The position numbers were made by a program, and so were the translations under genes. Shown here piece by piece: positions 7,322 through 15,317 of a stretch of 35,904 nt of DNA. The notes below the pieces were generated by a model, which ran no database searches, had not been told where the DNA came from, and worked only from the letters and a program-made list of their open reading frames with translations. Positions within the stretch are counted from its first letter, which is position 1. Every line of letters begins with the position of its first letter. The stretch is from Clostridia bacterium (GTDB lineage: Bacteria > Bacillota > Clostridia > Christensenellales > Borkfalkiaceae): the NCBI GenBank assembly GCA_017623605.1, contig JAGAOR010000036.1, positions 1 to 35,904 on the forward strand. Direction: 5' to 3'.

Positions 7322-8077
7322 ATGAAACCTTACGAACACGTTAGAGCATTTCAAATTAAATATTGCGATGCGGATTTTAAAGACGAAATGAAAACGTCCG
7401 TCGCGCTTTCTTTTATGGAAGAAGCGGCTTGTTCGAGCGCGGACGAGCTGGGATTTGGGTATGCGTATTTAAAGCCGAAAGGATATGCGTTTATGGTAAC
7501 GAATACCTGTATAGAATTCAATCGACCGATTTTGCTTGGGGAGGGGATACTTCTTAAAACGTGGCCCACGCCTCCCTCGTACGTAGTGTTCGGCAGGGAA
7601 TATCAGATGCTTTCCAAAAACGGAGAATTACTCGCAAACGCCTCTTCTCGGTGGTGTTTGGTGGATATAAAAACGGGGAAATTGTTGCAATCTAAAAGAA
7701 TTGATAATCAAGATTATTCTACGTATAACACGTCGAAAGCGTTGGAAAACGTGCAATGGAAGCTTCCTGCTTTTCAGATAGAGGACGGCGAATTGAAGTT
7801 TACTCTCACGATCGCAAATTCCGAATACGATCACAATATGCACGTGAATAACACACGATATGCGGACTATTGTTTCAACTGTTTTTCGATCGAAGAGCTT
7901 AAAAATCGGAAATTGAAGAAATTTTCTATTTCTTACGTCAAGCAATGCCACGAGGGAGACGTTTTGAAGTTTTACCGAAAACGTGAAGCGGACGGAAGCT
8001 ATTTGGCGCACGGCTTTAACGGGGCGGGTGAGCTCGTCGTGCAATCGCGAATCGTATTTTCGGAGGACGAGGGGTAA
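7322..8077 (+). CDS. Acyl-ACP thioesterase (double hot-dog, FatA/FatB type)
   Basis: A 251-residue protein that should release fatty acids from acyl carrier protein. Two hot-dog halves are visible. The second contains the family motif as DHNMHVNNTRYADY, keeping the Asp, Asn and His of the plant FatB active site (D-x-N-x-H). The later motif reads YVKQCHEGD, with Gln where plant FatB and many bacterial members have Glu before the Cys position. A start at 7274 would lie upstream of the promoter and one at 7310 inside the -10 box, so 7322 is preferred; no ribosome site precedes it. argJ follows after three bases and is probably co-transcribed. Confidence 0.82.
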   Translation: MKPYEHVRAFQIKYCDADFKDEMKTSVALSFMEEAACSSADELGFGYAYLKPKGYAFMVTNTCIEFNRPILLGEGILLKTWPTPPSYVVFGREYQMLSKNGELLANASSRWCLVDIKTGKLLQSKRIDNQDYSTYNTSKALENVQWKLPAFQIEDGELKFTLTIANSEYDHNMHVNNTRYADYCFNCFSIEELKNRKLKKFSISYVKQCHEGDVLKFYRKREADGSYLAHGFNGAGELVVQSRIVFSEDEG

Positions 8078-8080
8078 ATA

Positions 8081-9259
8081 ATGCGGAAGAACGGCGTAAA
8101 TAGAGAGTTAGAGCCGATCGAGGGCGGTGTGTGCGCGCCTGCGGGTTTTACGGCAAACGGCGCGGGCGGACTTGCTTTGATCGCGGGAGAAAAGCGTTTT
8201 CCCGCGGCGGGCGTATTTTCGCAAAGCGCAGTGATCGGCGCGCCCGTTTCGGTGAGTAAGCGGCATATCAAATCGGGATATGCAAGAGCGGTATTTATCA
8301 ATAGTGGCGTAGCGAACGTATGTCAGGAAAACGGGGAAAGGGAGGCGAAAGAGATATGCGGCGCGCTTGCCAAGCGTTTGCATTGCGATACGGAGGAAAT
8401 CTTGATTGCTTCTACCGGCAAGATCGGACCGCGTTTCCAAGCGGAAGAAATCGTACGCGGGCTCGACTTTTTAACGCAGGGTTTGGGTGCGTCGCACGGG
8501 CATAGTATAGCGGCGGCGCGGGCGATTATGACGACGGATAAAGCCGTGAAGCAGCTTTCCTTTGCGTTTGATTTAGGGGATTTCCGTTGCAAGATCGGAG
8601 CGGTTTTTAAGGGCAACGCGCGCGTTTGCCCGAATATGGCGACGACGCTTTGCGTTTTAACCACGGACGTGAACATTACGCCGCAAATGCTACAAAAAGC
8701 GTTGAGTTTTGCGACGAATGAAACGCTGAATATGCTTAATTTCGACGGCTTGGCTTCGCCAAACGACACGACGTGCATTTTCTCTTCCCGTGCGGCGGGA
8801 AATTACGCGATCTCTTGCGCCGATTCCGAATATAAAAAATTCGTTTCCGCTTTGCAAAAAACGCTTTTCGAGGTTTGCCTGACGATGATCAAAGACGGCG
8901 ATTCGACGAATCAAACGCTCGTATGTCAAACGATCGGTGCGAAATCAAAGCGTGTTGCGCGTGCGGTGGCAAAATCGGTGATTTCCGCAAGGCTTTTTCA
9001 GGATAAAGCATTGCAAACGGAGGATTTATTATGCGCAATGCTTAGTGCGGGCGAGGCGTTGGATTTGCGCGGGGCAGAAATCACGCTTTCTGGTAAAAAT
9101 ACCGCAATTACTCTTATGATGGACGGAAAGGTGATCGCCTTTTCCGCTTCCACCGTTTCAGAAATTTTATCCTGCGAGGAAATTTTGCTTTGCATAAACT
9201 TAAACGACGGTAACTACGGTGCGACGGCGCTTGGTCGCATAGCGGGAAAAACTTTTTAA
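8081..9259 (+). CDS. argJ: Divergent ArgJ-family protein (glutamate N-acetyltransferase fold)
   Basis: A 392-residue protein with ArgJ layout: GGVCAPAGFTANG near the N-terminus, NSGVANV (family NSGNANA), ASTGKIG keeping the oxyanion Thr-Gly, MTTDKAVK, and the self-cleavage site PNMATTL with Thr188 as N-terminal nucleophile. Several conserved places are changed: KGSGMI reads KGNARVC, DGEGATK reads DGDSTNQ (272-278, Asp for the catalytic Glu), the NWGR block is not recognisable, and the C-terminus stops at LGRIAGKTF without the usual ending that carries the substrate-binding Asn. ArgJ normally transfers acetyl from acetylornithine to glutamate. No argB, argC or argD is adjacent, though carAB follow. 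Possibly still a transferase with altered substrate; the canonical activity is doubtful. Confidence 0.7.
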   Translation: MRKNGVNRELEPIEGGVCAPAGFTANGAGGLALIAGEKRFPAAGVFSQSAVIGAPVSVSKRHIKSGYARAVFINSGVANVCQENGEREAKEICGALAKRLHCDTEEILIASTGKIGPRFQAEEIVRGLDFLTQGLGASHGHSIAAARAIMTTDKAVKQLSFAFDLGDFRCKIGAVFKGNARVCPNMATTLCVLTTDVNITPQMLQKALSFATNETLNMLNFDGLASPNDTTCIFSSRAAGNYAISCADSEYKKFVSALQKTLFEVCLTMIKDGDSTNQTLVCQTIGAKSKRVARAVAKSVISARLFQDKALQTEDLLCAMLSAGEALDLRGAEITLSGKNTAITLMMDGKVIAFSASTVSEILSCEEILLCINLNDGNYGATALGRIAGKTF

Positions 9260-9288
9260 AATTCTTTTAAAGGAGCGGTGAGAAACCG

Positions 9289-9317
9289 TTGACAAACGCG
9301 TACGCGTGTGCTATAAT
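9289..9317 (+). promoter_or_regulatory. Sigma-A promoter with a palindrome in its spacer
   Basis: TTGACA (9289-9294), 17-base spacer, TATAAT (9312-9317). The spacer contains the perfect 12-bp palindrome ACGCGTACGCGT (9296-9307), which is also a tandem repeat of ACGCGT. A site between the -35 and -10 boxes is a typical operator position. It drives the small protein gene at 9343. Confidence 0.8.
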
Positions 9318-9342
9318 ATTAAAAATATTGTAGAGGACAAAA

Positions 9343-9471
9343 ATGTATTTCATAAAGCAGGTTGAAAAATTGAAAAGTGCAGAGGATCGTAACGAAGCGG
9401 CTAATATCGTTCTCGGCGGTGCTCGTTTTTCCGTTTTTCAAAAGGCGTTAGAATTTTCCAAGGAGGGCTGA
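9343..9471 (+). CDS. 42-residue small protein of unknown function
   Basis: The open frame starts MYFIKQVEKLKSAEDRNEAA and ends LEFSKEG. It is preceded by TAGAGGA about 8 bases upstream of the ATG, by a strong sigma-A promoter, and its stop lies inside a hairpin terminator, so it forms a complete single-gene transcription unit between argJ and carA. The predicted protein is soluble, helical and amphipathic (charged first half, then NIVLGGARFSVFQKAL), with no membrane segment or signal peptide. I do not recognise the family. A short regulatory partner protein or a small RNA with an embedded frame are both possible. Confidence 0.6.
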   Translation: MYFIKQVEKLKSAEDRNEAANIVLGGARFSVFQKALEFSKEG

Positions 9472-9496
9472 TTTTTCAAAATCAGTCTTATTTTTT
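9468..9496 (+). terminator. Terminator of the small protein gene
   Basis: Stem CTGATTT/AAATCAG with loop TTCA, followed by TCTTATTTTTT. The hairpin starts at the last codons of the 42-residue frame. It could also act as an attenuator for transcription continuing into carA. Confidence 0.75.
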
Positions 9497-9552
9497 GGAA
9501 AAAATTCTGTTTGCGGGTATAGAAAAATAAATTTTCCGATAGAGGAGTGCAT

Positions 9553-10632
9553 ATGAAAAAGAAGAAAGTGTATTTGACGTTAGAGAACGGCGACGTATTC
9601 CAAGGCTATCGTTTCGGCGCGGACGGCGAGGCTGTGGGCGAGCTCGTGTTTTCGACGGGTATGGTAGGCTACGTGGAAACGCTCACCGATCCGTCTAATC
9701 TCGGACAAATCGTGGTACAGACGTTCCCGCTCGTGGGAAACTACGGCGTGAACGAGAGCGATGCGGAAAGCGACAGGGCGTGGGTAACGGCGTACGTCGT
9801 GCGTGAATTTTGCGACGAGCCGTCCAATTTCCGTAGTGAAATTTCGCTTGACGCGTATTTGAAAAAGCAAGGCGTGATCGGTATTTACGGCGTAGATACC
9901 CGTCAGCTTACGAAAATCTTGCGCGAGGAAGGCGTGATGAACGCGCGTATTTCCGATAAGCCCGCTGTGGACGAATACGACGATACCGCAGAATTTTACG
10001 TAAAGGACGCGGTGAAAACGGTTGCGCCCAAGGAATATAAAACGTACGGCGAAGAGAACGCAAAATATACGGTTGCACTTTGGAATTTCGGCGCGAAGAA
10101 CAGTATGATCAATAGTTTGCTTTCGCAAGGTTGTCGCGTAATTTCCGTGCCCGCGTTTGCTACGGCGGAAGAAGTGCTGGGAACGAACGCCGACGGCGTA
10201 GTGCTTTCGGACGGACCGGGCGATCCTATGGAAAATCAATCAATCGTGGAAGAAGTGAAAAAGCTACTCGGCAAAAAGCCTGTGCTTGGCACGGGGCTTG
10301 GACATCAGCTCGTTGCGCTTGCGCTCGGCGCAGAAACGGCAAAATGTAAATATGGGCATAGAGGTAGCAATCAACCTGTGAAATGCTTGGATTGCGGTAA
10401 AGTATATATTTCCACGCAAAACCACGGCTATCAAGTGTTGGAAGAAAGCTTAAAGACGGGTAGAGTTCAGTTTGTGAACGTAAACGACGGGGCTTGCGAG
10501 GGAATTGCTTATGAAGATCTGAACGCGTTTACTACGCAGTTTGCGCCGGAAAGCTGTAATGATTTCCGCGGTGGAAAGCCCTTGTTTGAAAAATTCTTTA
10601 CGCTTATGAGAAAGGAGAAAGAAAATGCCTAA
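9553..10632 (+). CDS. carA: Carbamoyl-phosphate synthase small subunit with inactivated glutaminase site
   Basis: A 359-residue protein with an N-terminal CarA domain (GMVGYVETLTDPSN, PLVGNYG, GVDTRQLTKILR) and a class I glutamine amidotransferase domain (LSDGPGDP, KYGHRGSNQPVK, QNHGYQV). The nucleophile-elbow motif GxCLGHQ reads GTGLGHQ: residue 248 is Gly (codon GGG at 10294). The catalytic His of QFHPE is Ala331 (QFAPES, codon GCG at 10543); Glu333 is kept. With both Cys and His gone it should not hydrolyse glutamine, though the fold looks intact. The ATG at 9553 follows AGAGGAG by 5 bases; earlier in-frame starts have none. It overlaps carB by 8 bases, so the subunits are translationally coupled. 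It may serve as a structural subunit for an ammonia-dependent synthase. Confidence 0.92.
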   Translation: MKKKKVYLTLENGDVFQGYRFGADGEAVGELVFSTGMVGYVETLTDPSNLGQIVVQTFPLVGNYGVNESDAESDRAWVTAYVVREFCDEPSNFRSEISLDAYLKKQGVIGIYGVDTRQLTKILREEGVMNARISDKPAVDEYDDTAEFYVKDAVKTVAPKEYKTYGEENAKYTVALWNFGAKNSMINSLLSQGCRVISVPAFATAEEVLGTNADGVVLSDGPGDPMENQSIVEEVKKLLGKKPVLGTGLGHQLVALALGAETAKCKYGHRGSNQPVKCLDCGKVYISTQNHGYQVLEESLKTGRVQFVNVNDGACEGIAYEDLNAFTTQFAPESCNDFRGGKPLFEKFFTLMRKEKENA

Positions 10633-13600
10633 AAGAAGTTATATTAAAAAAGTGCTGGTAATCGGTTCAGGTCCTATCGTAATTGGACAAGCCGCAGAAT
10701 TCGACTATGCAGGCGCGCAAGCTTGTCGCGTTATGAAAAGCGAGGGCGTGAACGTCGTGCTTTGCAATTCCAACCCCGCTACGATTATGACGGACAAGGC
10801 TCTTGCCGACGAGATTTATCTCGAACCGCTTACGGAAGAAAGCTTAAAGAGAATTATCATTAAGGAAAAACCCGATAGTCTGCTTGCTTCGCTTGGCGGG
10901 CAAACGGGGCTTACTATGGGTTGTAAGCTTGCAAAATCGGGTTTCCTTGAAAAGCACGGTGTAAAACTCATCGGCACGAAGCTGGACGCAATCGACCGTT
11001 CGGAGGATCGCGAGCTGTTCAAGGAAACGATGGAAAAGATCAATCAGCCCTGCGTTCCTTCGGATATTGCCTATACGGTAGAGGAATGCGTTGCGATTGC
11101 CAATAAGCTTGGGTATCCCGTGATTATCCGTCCTGCGTACACCCTCGGCGGTGCGGGCGGTGGCGTTGCTTATAACGAAGAAGAATTGCGCCTAATCTCC
11201 CATAACGGCTTGATGCTTTCGCCGATTACGCAGGTTTTAATTGAAAAATACATCGCAGGTTGGAAAGAAATCGAATTTGAAGTGTTGCGCGATAGCAAGG
11301 GTAACGTGCTCACCGTTTGTTCTATGGAAAACGTCGATCCCGTTGGTATTCACACGGGCGATTCGATCGTTGTCGCGCCCGCGGTTACGCTTTCTACGAA
11401 AGAATACGATATGCTTCGCACGGCGGCGCTTTCGATCATTACAGAGCTGGGTATTGAGGGTGGTTGTAACGTGCAATTTGCGCTCAATCCCGATTCGTTT
11501 GAATATTCAGTAATCGAGGTGAATCCCCGCGTGAGTCGCTCGTCCGCGCTTGCTTCCAAGGCAACGGGATTCCCGATTGCCAAGGTTACGTCTAAAATCG
11601 CACTCGGCTACACGCTCGACGAGATTGTAAACGACGTAACGGGCAACACCTACGCGTGTTTCGAACCGACGATTGATTATTTGGTCGTTAAAATGCCGAA
11701 ATGGCCCTTTGATAAGTTCCTGTATGCAAAGCGCGAGCTGGGCACGAGAATGAAAGCGACGGGCGAGGTGATGGCGATCGGTACGTCCTTTGAAATGGCG
11801 ATTATGAAAGCGGTGCGTGGTGCGGAAATCTCCACGAGTACTATGAATTATAAAAAATTCGCCGATTATACGAAGGAAGAGCTTCTTGCAAAACTTCCCG
11901 AAATGACGGACGAACGCATTTTCGTCGTATACGCCGCGCTGAAAAAAGGCGTTACGCCAGACGAGGTGTTCGCGATCACCAAGATTGATCGGTGGTTCTT
12001 GAATAAGTTTAAAAACTTGATCGCGTACGAAGAGGCGCTCGCAACGCAAAAACTTACTCGCGAGCTCTACGAGGAGGGTAAACGCCTTGGGTATCTCGAT
12101 AAGGATATTGCCTTATTAAGCGGGCAAAAAGTGCCGTATCGTAAGAAAGCGGCGTATAAAATGGTGGATACTTGCGCGGCAGAATTCCCCGCAAAAACGC
12201 CCTATTTCTATTCGACGTTCGATCCCCACGAACACGACGAGGCGAAGCCGTTCCTTGGCAAGAGTGATAAAAAGCGTATCGTCGTTATCGGTTCAGGACC
12301 TATTCGTATCGGGCAGGGTATCGAATTCGACTATTCGTCCGTGCATTGCGTTTGGACGCTCAAAGAGCTCGGCTACGAGGTGGCGATTATCAATAACAAC
12401 CCCGAAACGGTTTCGACTGACTTCGATACGGCGGACAGATTGTATTTCGAGCCTTTAACGCCCGAGGACGTACAACACGTTTTAGACGTTGAAAAACCGT
12501 ACGGCGTTATTATCACGTTCGGCGGACAGACGGCGATTAAGCTTTGCGCGTATTTTGCTTCGCACGGGATTCGGATTTTGGGTACGTCAGCAGATAGCGT
12601 AGACGCGGCAGAGGATAGAGAACGTTTTGAAGCCTTGTTGGATAAATATTCCATTCCCCGTCCGAAAGCGCTTACGGTTATGACGAAAGAAGAAGCGCTC
12701 CAAGCGGCGGAAAAGCTGGAATATCCCGTTCTGCTTCGTCCGTCCTACGTAATCGGCGGGCAGAATATGACGATTGCGTTCACGCAAGAGGACGTATGTC
12801 GTTATATGGACGTCATTTTAGCACAGGGTATTGAAAATCCCGTGCTTTGCGATAAATACCTTATGGGTACGGAATTAGAAGTAGACGCGATCTCCGACGG
12901 AAAAGACGTGTTAATTCCGGGGATTATGCAACACATAGAACGTACGGGTATTCACTCGGGCGATTCGATTGCGGTGTACCCGCCGTATAATCTCGACGAT
13001 TCTATGCTTGAAAAGATCATTGAGGTATCCACGCAGCTTGCGTTAGAGCTCAAAACGAAAGGGCTCATTAACATACAGTATTTGATTTACCGCGGGCAGT
13101 TGTACGTAATCGAGGTGAATCCCAGAGCTTCTCGTACCGTGCCGTATATTTCCAAGGTAACGGGTGTGCCGATGGTGGAGCTTGCCACGAAGATTATCGT
13201 AGGGGCGAAGCTGAAAAAGCTCGGTTACGGAACGGGTTTATATCCCTCTTCGCCGTACGTGGCGGTGAAAGTACCCGTATTCAGTTTTGAAAAGCTCAAC
13301 GACGTAAATTCCCAGCTTGGTCCGCAAATGAAATCGACGGGCGAGGTTTTGGGTATCGGTAAAACGATTGAAGAGGCTATGTTCAAAGGGCTCGTTTCTG
13401 CGGGCTTTAAGATGTGTCATCCCTCCGAACGCCGTCCCGTGGGCGTGTATATGACGGTAAACGATCAAGATAAGCTCGACGTACTCACGATCGCGAAGAA
13501 ATTCGGCGATCTTGGTTGCACGATGTACGCAACGAAAGGTACGGCAAAGGTGATTAACGATCTCGGTTTCGATTGTACGGTCGTAGAGCGTTTGTCCGCA

Positions 13601-14680
13601 ACAGATACTGTCATTAAGATTATGGACGAGGGCAAGATTGATTATATCGTGTATACGGGTAAAACGGATATGGAATCCATCAACGACTTTATTCGTTTGC
13701 ATCACCACGCGATATTGCTTGGAATTACGGTGCTCACCGCGCTTGATACGGCAAACGCGCTTGCGGATATTATCGCGAGTCGCTTCACCGAGGATAACAC
13801 CGAGCTCGTAGACATCAACGCGCTTCGAGAGGAAAAGCTCAAACTTCGCTTCACGAAAATGCAATCGTGCGGAAACGATTATATCGTATTTGATAACCGC
13901 GACGGAAAGATTACTTGCCCGGAATCAATCGCAGTAAACTACGTGCTCCCGCATTACGGAATCGGTGGCGACGGCGTTGCACTTATTGAAAATTCAGAGA
14001 TTGCCGACGCAAAAATGCGCGTGTTCAATAGGGACGGTCGTGAAGCACCGCAGGGCGGTAACGCGATTCGCTGTATTGGTAAATACCTCTACGAAAAGGG
14101 TATCGTACGCAAAAACGAAATGAAGATCGAAACGGCGAAAGGCGTGAACGACGTGCGTGTGTATTCGTTTGGTGGCAAGGTAAATTCAGCAAGCGTGAAT
14201 TTGGGCAAGGTAGAACTTGCGGGCGAAAAAATTCCTTGCGTTTGGAAAGAGAAGGAAATCGTAGATAAGGAAATCACCGTCGGCGGCGTGGAATATAAAG
14301 CGACGCTCGTGAACGTGGGTAATCCTCATTGTGTGATTTTCTGTGATAAAGTGGACGCTATGGACGTGGAAACGATCGGTTCGGAGCTTGAAAATAGCGA
14401 ATATTTCCCCGAGGGAATCAACACGGAATTTATCCGTGTCGTGAACAAAGTAACGCTTAAAATGCGCGTTTGGGAACGCGGTAGTGGCGAAACGTGGGCT
14501 TGCGGCACGGGCGCGTGCGCGGCGGTCGTTGCGGCGGTGCTCAAAGGCTATTGTGAAAAGGATACCAACGTAACCGTGAAGCTTCGCGGCGGCGATTTAA
14601 CGGTGAATTACCACTCGAACGGAGAAGTGGAGCTTATGGGTAGCGTGAAAACCGTGTACGAGGGTACTCTCGAAATTTAA
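10625..14680 (+). CDS. carB: Carbamoyl-phosphate synthase large subunit fused to a DapF domain
   Basis: One uninterrupted 1351-residue frame. Residues 1-1070 are a complete CarB: two ATP-grasp synthetase halves (GSGPIVIGQAAEFDYAG; RPAYTLGGAGGG; EVNPRVSRSSALASKATG; then GSGPIRIGQGIEFDYSS; EVNPRASRTVPYISKVTG) and the C-terminal allosteric domain (YATKGTAKVINDLG). From residue ~1074 to the end is a whole diaminopimelate epimerase: FTKMQSCGNDYIVFD, GIGGDGVALI, FNRDGREAPQ, GNPHCVIF, INTEFIRVV, WERGSGETWACGTGA. The second catalytic Cys is kept (C1293), but the first, normally in EMCGNG, is Gly1144 in PQGGNA, and the ADGS motif reads RDGR. So synthase chemistry looks intact while two-base epimerisation should fail. 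The junction has only a few residues between domains. A ribosome site AAAGGAG lies inside carA. Confidence 0.93.
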   Translation: MPKRSYIKKVLVIGSGPIVIGQAAEFDYAGAQACRVMKSEGVNVVLCNSNPATIMTDKALADEIYLEPLTEESLKRIIIKEKPDSLLASLGGQTGLTMGCKLAKSGFLEKHGVKLIGTKLDAIDRSEDRELFKETMEKINQPCVPSDIAYTVEECVAIANKLGYPVIIRPAYTLGGAGGGVAYNEEELRLISHNGLMLSPITQVLIEKYIAGWKEIEFEVLRDSKGNVLTVCSMENVDPVGIHTGDSIVVAPAVTLSTKEYDMLRTAALSIITELGIEGGCNVQFALNPDSFEYSVIEVNPRVSRSSALASKATGFPIAKVTSKIALGYTLDEIVNDVTGNTYACFEPTIDYLVVKMPKWPFDKFLYAKRELGTRMKATGEVMAIGTSFEMAIMKAVRGAEISTSTMNYKKFADYTKEELLAKLPEMTDERIFVVYAALKKGVTPDEVFAITKIDRWFLNKFKNLIAYEEALATQKLTRELYEEGKRLGYLDKDIALLSGQKVPYRKKAAYKMVDTCAAEFPAKTPYFYSTFDPHEHDEAKPFLGKSDKKRIVVIGSGPIRIGQGIEFDYSSVHCVWTLKELGYEVAIINNNPETVSTDFDTADRLYFEPLTPEDVQHVLDVEKPYGVIITFGGQTAIKLCAYFASHGIRILGTSADSVDAAEDRERFEALLDKYSIPRPKALTVMTKEEALQAAEKLEYPVLLRPSYVIGGQNMTIAFTQEDVCRYMDVILAQGIENPVLCDKYLMGTELEVDAISDGKDVLIPGIMQHIERTGIHSGDSIAVYPPYNLDDSMLEKIIEVSTQLALELKTKGLINIQYLIYRGQLYVIEVNPRASRTVPYISKVTGVPMVELATKIIVGAKLKKLGYGTGLYPSSPYVAVKVPVFSFEKLNDVNSQLGPQMKSTGEVLGIGKTIEEAMFKGLVSAGFKMCHPSERRPVGVYMTVNDQDKLDVLTIAKKFGDLGCTMYATKGTAKVINDLGFDCTVVERLSATDTVIKIMDEGKIDYIVYTGKTDMESINDFIRLHHHAILLGITVLTALDTANALADIIASRFTEDNTELVDINALREEKLKLRFTKMQSCGNDYIVFDNRDGKITCPESIAVNYVLPHYGIGGDGVALIENSEIADAKMRVFNRDGREAPQGGNAIRCIGKYLYEKGIVRKNEMKIETAKGVNDVRVYSFGGKVNSASVNLGKVELAGEKIPCVWKEKEIVDKEITVGGVEYKATLVNVGNPHCVIFCDKVDAMDVETIGSELENSEYFPEGINTEFIRVVNKVTLKMRVWERGSGETWACGTGACAAVVAAVLKGYCEKDTNVTVKLRGGDLTVNYHSNGEVELMGSVKTVYEGTLEI

Positions 14681-14698
14681 GGATAGAGGAGGAAAAGG

Positions 14699-15316
14699 AT
14701 GGACGCTTTTTACGAAGAGAGTGCGACGGACAAAAACGAAACGCGCGGTAAACGAATGTATCGGATATTGCATATCGTTTCTATGGTCTTTTTTTGGATT
14801 GCAATTTTGTTTTTCGTTATATTTCTTTTGAATTTTCCTTGGTGGGGCGTAACGACGGACGAGGAACGGGCTTGGCAGTTTTTAATCGGCTTTATCGGTG
14901 TGTTAGGGGCGTCCTGCTTGCTTACTTGGTTTTTGTTTTCGAGGATAAAAATGCGCTTCAACGTGAGCTACGATTATTGCTTCGTTACGGGCGAATTGCG
15001 TATTTCGAAAGTGTATAACGTCAACCGCCGTAAAGTCGTTGCGCGTATTGATTGCGAGGATATGATACAAGTAGGCGATGCGGATAACTCTTCTTACGAG
15101 CGGTTTAAGGCAGATCCAACGATCAAAGAGGTGGTTTGCACGCCGAACGTAGAGCCCGCGGAGGGAAAATTCTTTATGTACGTGCTCGCAAACTATAACG
15201 GTAGAATGCTGTTCGTTTTGGAATGTCGCGAAAATCTCTTAATGAATATTATGAAATTTGCAAAGCGTAGCGTTTTGGAAAGTGATTACGTAATGCAGGA
15301 AAGAAAACAGAGATAA
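14699..15316 (+). CDS. Small two-helix membrane protein, unknown function
   Basis: A 205-residue protein starting behind AGAGGAGG. After a charged N-terminus it has two membrane helices (about 26-47, IVSMVFFWIAILFFVIFLL, and 62-81, LIGFIGVLGASCLLTWFLF). A soluble C-terminal domain of about 120 residues follows (FNVSYDYCFVTGELRISKVYN...), beta-rich, resembling membrane-anchored PH-like domains. No catalytic motif is visible. It sits between carB and the desulfurase gene, 18 bases after carB and one base before the next start, so it is in the same operon. Similar small proteins are common beside nifS-thiI in Clostridia, but I cannot name the family with certainty. Confidence 0.7.
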   Translation: MDAFYEESATDKNETRGKRMYRILHIVSMVFFWIAILFFVIFLLNFPWWGVTTDEERAWQFLIGFIGVLGASCLLTWFLFSRIKMRFNVSYDYCFVTGELRISKVYNVNRRKVVARIDCEDMIQVGDADNSSYERFKADPTIKEVVCTPNVEPAEGKFFMYVLANYNGRMLFVLECRENLLMNIMKFAKRSVLESDYVMQERKQR

Positions 15317-15317
15317 T

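Noticed and set aside
9497-9552. Possible separate carA promoter or PyrR-type attenuator upstream of carA.
   Set aside because: No pair of boxes at proper spacing and no anti-terminator/anti-anti-terminator structure was found; only the terminator of the small gene is clear.
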